Assembly (NCBI GenBank): GCA_027886185.1
Contig: WOAB01000760.1
Span: forward strand, 806,001 to 870,000
Direction: 5' to 3'
Source of the DNA: Rheum nobile
Lineage: Eukaryota; Streptophyta; Magnoliopsida; Caryophyllales; Polygonaceae
DNA: 64,000 nucleotides
Part shown: one piece after another, positions 58,098 to 64,000 of the stretch
How the letters are laid out: every line of letters begins with the position of its first letter
How positions within the stretch are numbered: position 1 is the first letter of the stretch
Program-made: the position numbers and the translations under genes
Notes under the pieces: model-generated
Databases searched by the model: none
What the model saw: only the letters and a program-made list of their open reading frames with translations
What the model was told of the DNA's origin: nothing

Positions 58098-61000
58098 TTA
58101 TTCAATGATCAACATAGGAGTATCATCGATCACCTGGCTAATAGGCGTGACCATGGCGGGTGCTGCTCGGAATAGGCCAACGTCCACTAGAGCCTCGTTA
58201 TCATTCTGGCTCACGAAACTGAACACACAAACATCAAACTCTTCCAAGTGATTGTCTTGAACAAACTGCTTCCACCCACCACAGATTTGTCCCGTGGCTT
58301 TGATGGGACTGTAACCAAGCTTTGTTGTCCATGTTTTATCTTCAATCCTCAGGCACACGTTCTGGCTCTTTGGAGGAAGATGCTTTTTGAACCATGCTGG
58401 TGGAACAGTCTGAAACAAGAAATAAAGAAGAAGATGCATCATCAGGATATAGTTCTCAATTTGGAATCCATGGAACTTCTGAAGTTAAAGAGGCAGATTT
58501 GATTTAAATGATTAGTGAAGTTCAAAGTAATGATGATCTCCTTCCAGTGTTGTTGATACACTCAAGTAGAGTAGCTATCTTCACTCTTCAGTAGTCTTAT
58601 CGATTAAGAAAGATTGCATTTCCTAATCCATATTTGTGAAGAAAGGTATTTTACCACCATAAATCGTTTGTAAATATTTGTGGGCCGCAGGACTAGTAAG
58701 AAACTCCTGTCAGTCATATGTTTGCGAGCCATTTCCACGGCTACTTTTCCTTCATCAGATACATAGGTCCGCTTTGGTCGATCAGCGCTGCCACCAAAAG
58801 GCGTCATGTCCACACCTACAGAAGAATATTTGCAAAGGATAGAAAGCAAGTAAATCAGCAAATCTGAAAATCATGAAATATATATTATCTTTGATGCATG
58901 ACACTTCACCAATGAAGATGAAAGGAATGGCACTCATCTGAGTCCAATAGTTTACAAGAAGCTCACCTTCAGTATCACATGGTTGCATATTGAGTGGGAC
59001 AACATAAGAAGCAACGTTCTTTTTAGAGGATTGCTGTTTTCCACGAGAGCCTGATGCCTTTTTCTGTCTACGTTTGGCTGAAGCAACTTTCTGAAGAGAG
59101 GTTTCATTTAGACTTTTTGTTTTACCTTTACTTCGAGCAGAGGCTGAAGCTGCAAAGCTTCCATTGATATGTGGGGTATCTTGAGAAGGAGCTTCAGGAA
59201 AGAAGCTTCCATTGACTTTTCGGGTATTATTTCCATTACGAATTTCAGTTCCATCGAGTTCCGTGGTATTCTCCGGCTCCAGGTAGGATGTCGCATTTTG
59301 GACAATGGATTTGCCAAGTTCAGCTAACATTGCTGACAAAACGAAAATGAAAGCTTAATCACATTCCCCGCATACAGCAACATACAAGGACTTTGTTAAG
59401 CTACCATATGTTTATCCACCTATAAGATATATATTGAACAAGGTTTCATTTAGCAAGAAAGCTTACCAAAAGAGTCGCACAAGTTCTCTGAAGTGTGAAT
59501 AGGAGTTCTTTCTCTCGTATTAGAGTCAGGAGACACGTGAGACACGTGTTTACGGGAAGCAGGTTTCTTCTTCCTACTCTTGCGAATGGAGTTGGTATTA
59601 TTCAAATTCTTAGGAGTCTCTTCAACAGTTTTCTTGCATACTTCCTTTCTGGCTTGCTTAGTTGCTTTTTGAATGTGATTGTCATCGTTCTCTTCTATGT
59701 CAGCCTCACTTGAAACTCTTTTCCTCTGACCAGTCTGAGGTTCAGTAGAAGGCTCTGCAAGTCCACATTTCTTGACAAAATAGGCTGATTCTTTCTCACA
59801 GAGATTTTCTCCGTCAAAAATCAGGACATCAAAAACAGAGACCCCGTCATACTTGAAAATAAGTACATTGTCTGCTTGTAATGTGTACGCCTTCACAAAC
59901 TCTTCCCACCCATCACAAATGAACAAATCGTCACCCCTCTTTGTCATCGTAGCACACCACGAAGCACCACTCGGGCCTCGCAGAGTTACTTTTGGAGGTA
60001 AAATGGGCTTTGCATTTTGTGCAAACTTCCTGGGAATTCCCTATGGTTCATATGAATAAGGTTAGAATTCCACAATGAAAAAAAGAAAAGACAAGGTTAT
60101 TTCTCTTAAACACGCCTCATAGAAAACTCAGCACCAAAGCTGTAATGAAAAAGCAACAAAACTGTTATGACAATTGTAAGTGAAGAACTGAAGATGGGCG
60201 ATGATGGAAGATCCAATATATCCTAGCCTAATACTCATCTACCTCCTAACATGAACACAAAAATGCACAATCTGTTAATTTCTTAGACCCAAATCTCATT
60301 ATAATTTGACTACCTTAGTAATATATATAGTTCAGTGCATAAAATTATGAATTCATAGTTTAAGATACATCTTCCTCCGGCCAGGCATCATTAGCTTGAG
60401 TAGCTCATCTTCCATTCAGATATCTTACTCAATACATGGTATTGGGTACTCAAAATTTTGTATCCCATCTTAGCATTACTCGGTAACATGAGTGCCAACT
60501 TCCCCAAAATAGAGCAGTTGATCATGGCTTTTCTTCCCTATCTCTTTCTTTCCTTCCAATCTTTCTCAATATTTTTCTTAGTTAATAAACATAATTAGAA
60601 GGAACTAATCTAACTTGGGCCAGGAGATTTCTCCAAAGGAACCCCACCCCAACATTTTTAACTGCTTTGCTCAAGCTTGTTAGAGAAAAGAAAAGAAGCT
60701 CAACCTACCTAGTTAGCATTAACCTAAAGTCCAGGGTTTCAAATCCTTCCACTTGACAATCCTATTTCCAAACTCCTGCATTTTACCCCTTTTATAAGGC
60801 TAGCCATTCAACCCAATTTGAGCTAGTCTTCGACCTGATTCCACAAGGACTGGAACTTAGATATCCTTGACAGATATTTACAGAAATCTATCCACAATCA
60901 AAAGAAGCTTAGATTCCCTTCCTATCTACTTGAAACACACAGAAAGGCAAGAAAAGATATGATCTGTATATTTTCATTTTTCAGCCCATTTTAAACCTAC

Positions 61001-61359
61001 CATATGTAAATAAAGACACAAAATCATGCAACATAAAGATAAAAAACCTCACAAACACCGATCATGTTCTGGTGGGCAGATCTGCCCCCTTTTCCCTCTC
61101 CTACAAAAGGGCTTTCATCCATCACACCCAAAAAAAGGGGGTTTCATCCATATTGGTACAACAAAAGGGGGAAAATCAGGACCGAGCTTAGAAATCTTAC
61201 AATCTGCTTCTGAAATTCAGTCCCAGAACGCAAGATCTGGAAGAAATGCAACGGCTGAAAGCGCTTCCAGTATAATTGCTCTTCCCAGCTTTTACAATCA
61301 TCGCACTTTTCCGCGCCGTTGACACCTACTCCTCTTTTGGCAGCGGCACAACAAGCCAT
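58098..61359 (-). CDS. B3-domain protein with two B3 domains (REM family-like)
   Basis: Putative plant-specific DNA-binding protein in the nucleus. Five exons on the minus strand: 61359-61201, 60040-59467, 59332-58967, 58815-58658 and 58409-58098. GT/AG borders and phases close, giving 522 residues. The start MACCAAAKRG precedes a first B3 domain (about residues 35-150: HFFQIL, then GIPRKFAQNAKPILPPKVTLRGPSGASW, GWEEFVKAYTLQADNVLIFKY). A long basic, serine-rich linker follows with KSRKKKPASRK and RSKGKTK segments likely serving nuclear import. The second B3 (about 390-500) has SFLLVLRPTNIYKRFM joined across the last intron to TVPPAWFKKHLPP, then GWKQFVQDNHLEEFDVCVF. An in-frame ATG upstream at 61401 would add 14 residues; I prefer 61359. 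Targets unknown. Confidence 0.88.
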
Positions 61360-62984
61360 TTTTCGCAGAGAGATTGGATGAGAGATCACAGAAAAATTCA
61401 CCCCCAGAAGGGCTTAAAACCTAACAAACCTGCAAGACCCAGATGAGGCTGAAGAAAGCTACGAGGGTAAAAGCAGTGGAAAAGGACGAGAGATTTAAAG
61501 GCGAAGCCTTTTTCAGGCAGCGAATTGGTTCCATTGCCTATTTACCATACATAAGGGCTGGAGTGTGGTGGGGACACTGCAAATAAGGCCGTGTTTGGCA
61601 CAAGGGCTCTGGGAGAGCTATATATGATCGTGTCGTGTGTCATTTTTACCATCAAGATGTAAAATTTAAGGGTTATTTATTCTGCTTATAGAAATTTGTA
61701 ATGAGGCAGGATTCATACAGTAAAACAGAATCACCGAGGTTGTTAATTTTGCATTTCGGGAATTTAGTGATTGGATACTGTAAAGTTTCTTTTTTTTTTG
61801 GTAAAACAAGAGATAGGACTCTCTATCAATCCATAAAAGAAACTGGATTTTGTAAAGTTACTCGTAATAATGGTATGTGATGCACAAAAAGATTGCGACT
61901 TTATCACAATTTTTTCGAAAAAGTTTCTTATTCTAGATAGCTGATTTATTTCGTGTTAATTAATGTACTACGGAGTATATGTTTTATAGTGATAACATTG
62001 TTTTTCTGTTAAAATAATAGATACATAGAATTATAAGAAAAAAGTGGATGAACTTTGGACATTTTATTCTTGATTACTCCTTCATGTGATAATAAGCAGA
62101 TGTAATTTTTTTCAAAACATCTCTTCCATGTTGAGGATGTTTTGAGAATGAGGGTTCCTCAATCTCAACAAAGTATTTTTTATAGATTTTATCTTTTTCA
62201 TCTTGTACGTGACTCAGACTGACTCGTCCAGTTCAGTCGGTAGTTTGAATATTAGTATTGTTTATAACTCGTATGGTTGTTCTACGTCTGAATCGGGTAT
62301 TAGTATTATTTATAACTCAGACTGACTCGTATGGTTGTTCTACCTATGGATCGATTGCGTTCTACGTTCGGATCGGATACTGACTCGTATGGTTGTTCTA
62401 CCTATGGATCGATTGCGTTCTACGTTCGGATCGGATACTGGTCCGGATTGGGTATTTTGTGATGGCTACTTGGTCATGGCGTGATGGTTGACCAATCAAT
62501 CCTCTATGCAAAACTCGCCTTGGTCAAATCCAATACACAAGATCCAACGACAAGACAAATAACTTGTATTTAATGGTTTCTTTAAGGAGATCAACTTCTC
62601 TTTAATGTGATTTAACCAATTCAATTTCTACAAACTTTCAATTCATACAAATCATTATAAATTTCGTCATTTTATTAGTATTGTACATGGTACAGAAATG
62701 TATTTTCAGAAAATAGCAGAACTTGCCCATCATCAAAGAGTAGTAGCTTACATTACAACAGCAGAAGAAGGGTTTCAAATGTAGAGAGAATTTAACTAGA
62801 CTCCTAGTTGCTGTAACTTATTATTACCAGGCAAAATATTTACCTTCACAGCTCAAAACTTGATTCTCGTGAACAAAATACTTCTGCTGAGTCATGAAAA
62901 GCACGAGCAACGAGATGTCGCCTACATTTCGCGCAATGGGAAGTCTCAGCAATCAAGTTTCATATTGGATTCTCCATCCAATGA
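61360..62984. other. Intergenic region left of the terminal gene
   Basis: The promoter of the B3 gene lies in the first few hundred bases. An exact 58-bp tandem duplication sits at 62323-62380 and 62381-62438, with further degenerate copies of its parts at about 62218-62322. No gene supported. Confidence 0.55.
62323..62438. repeat. 58-bp tandem duplication
   Basis: Two copies that appear identical, each starting TGACTCGTATGGTTG and ending TTCGGATCGGATAC. Confidence 0.85.
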
Positions 62985-64000
62985 TCAGAAATTCAGCTTA
63001 TTGGCAGGATAAATCTTGTTTGTACTAGCTCTCTCTTGTTTCTCACTCGACGAGCGTTTCTCTGTAGCTGCAATCCTTGTAGGATTAGGCAGCGAGAATT
63101 TTTGTGCTGCAGCATTTTCTGTTCCCTTCTTCCTGTATATGGAAAGTGAGAAATTTCATAAAACCACCTGTATATTATACACATTTTTACTAAACAACCA
63201 CCTTTGTATTTTGTTTTTAAAAAGAACACCATAATTTTTTTTCTTTCTTTCAATAATATACTTACAGATAGGACAAGGTTGATTTTGTCCTTCAAGGGAA
63301 TATTTTTTTAAAGAAACTTTATTTTTGGTGTTGTTTTGTAAGAAATAAGAGATTCTGGTAATTTTTTGAGAAAAAATTTGAAAAGAGGTGGTTTTGTAAA
63401 AAAGGTATAATGTCTGGGTGGTCGTCTGAAATTTTCTCAATTCATGACGAAAGAAACCGTCAGCAAAAGGAAGCAGCGTTTTCTCAGGACTAAACTACAC
63501 TTTTCACTATGAAGGGTGGTTTTGTGCAAATTGGACTAAATGAAGGGTAGTTTTGTGTAGTTTACCCTTTTATTTATAATTTAAATAGCTGAAGTATGGT
63601 CAGTATATATACCTTAGCTGCAACCAGTATAGCATGACGCCAACTGCTGCCACAGTTCCTGTTCCCCCTGCAATCAATTTCAACATCTTCCTTGGAGGCT
63701 TACATTGTTGATCTATCTTCTTGTTTTCATCTTTCAAGTCTTCTATTTCATCCTTTGCAATTTGAGACTGCAAAAAAAGCAATAATTTGATCAAACATTT
63801 TAGGATAAGGAATAAAGCAAATGGTAATGATGGGAATACAAAGAAGATAATGTAATCAGAATCACCTTATCAGCATCTTCTATGATAGGAGGATCATTTT
63901 CACCCAAAAGACATTTGGAATTAGCCTTGTCACAATTTTCAAAGCCTCCATTTGACACAACTTCACCTTTTCCACAATGAGGATTTGAGGGATTCTTCAT
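62985..64000 (-). CDS. Unidentified protein with one membrane span, 5' end possibly outside the window
   Basis: I do not recognise the family. Three exons on the minus strand: 64000-63866 (45 codons from an ATG at the window edge), 63767-63613 and 63132-62985 (stop TGA). GT/AG borders and phases close, giving at least 145 residues. The N-terminal part is hydrophilic with four cysteines. Exon 2 has a charged, probably coiled-coil stretch (IAKDEIEDLKDENKKIDQQ) followed by a hydrophobic segment LIAGGTGTVAAVGVMLYWL that could be a transmembrane anchor. The C-terminus is basic and serine-rich (EKRSSSEKQER). The layout suggests a tail-anchored-like or single-span membrane protein. ATG at 63998-64000 may be the start or an internal methionine. 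Confidence 0.6.
63133..63612. repeat. Intron of the terminal gene with transposon-like repeats
   Basis: Contains repeated GTGGTTTTGT / ACAAAACCACC-type phrases in both orientations (about 63160-63200, 63386-63425, 63516-63560). This suggests a small decayed transposon in the intron. I found no clear terminal repeats or target-site duplication. Confidence 0.3.

Noticed and set aside
61790..61850. T-rich stretch resembling a retroposon tail
   Set aside because: No coding remnant or target-site duplication could be found.

Overview
This is nuclear DNA of a flowering plant, most likely a eudicot. The evidence is intron-containing plant gene families (a CW-zinc-finger/MBD protein, a MORN-repeat PIP5K, a two-B3-domain REM-type protein), plant-specific transposon lineages (Tat-lineage Ty3/gypsy elements with a second RNase H, MULEs, BED-type hATs) and AT-rich spacers. 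The species cannot be told from this window.

Layout. Bases 1-925 are AT-rich spacer with a possible MITE remnant. A nearly complete 4.1-kb hAT transposon lies at 926-5024, with an exact 8-bp target-site duplication (TSD) ACTCACCC. From 5184 to 45577 I read one very large nest whose outermost layer is a Mutator-like element (MULE) of only about 5 kb of its own sequence. It encodes a MULE transposase on the plus strand and a captured plant mobile domain (PMD) gene on the minus strand. Its first intron holds Ty3/gypsy element A (5712-35884, minus, TSD GTTAC). Inside A's gag sits element B (13237-33568, minus, TSD AGGTT). Inside B's second RNase H sits element C (18034-28852, plus, TSD ACTTC). 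A solo LTR of another family (14592-15538, TSD TACTC) interrupts B's antisense gene. The MULE's right terminal repeat is split by a decayed non-autonomous hAT (40353-45542), and that hAT holds a 4.4-kb foldback element (41007-45396, 9-bp TSD) with arms over 1 kb and a palindromic AT-rich core.

The three gypsy elements share one plan: LTR, PBS, gag-protease, a conserved in-frame stop, RT-RNaseH-second RNaseH-integrase, then a convergent antisense spliced gene (Transposase_28-like domain plus coiled coil) next to the 3' LTR. The conserved stop has the CAR-YYA context known for stop-codon readthrough in all three copies. Two small hairpins lie between the converging genes in elements A and C. 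All three copies are decayed by stops and frameshifts.

From about 48.6 kb the window becomes genic: a CW/MBD chromatin-reader gene (+), a PIP5K1/2/3-like phosphatidylinositol-4-phosphate 5-kinase (+), a REM-like two-B3-domain protein (-), and the 3' part of an unidentified single-membrane-span protein (-) running off the right edge. I reconstructed their exons by hand from GT/AG sites and reading-frame continuity; the phases close exactly in all four models.
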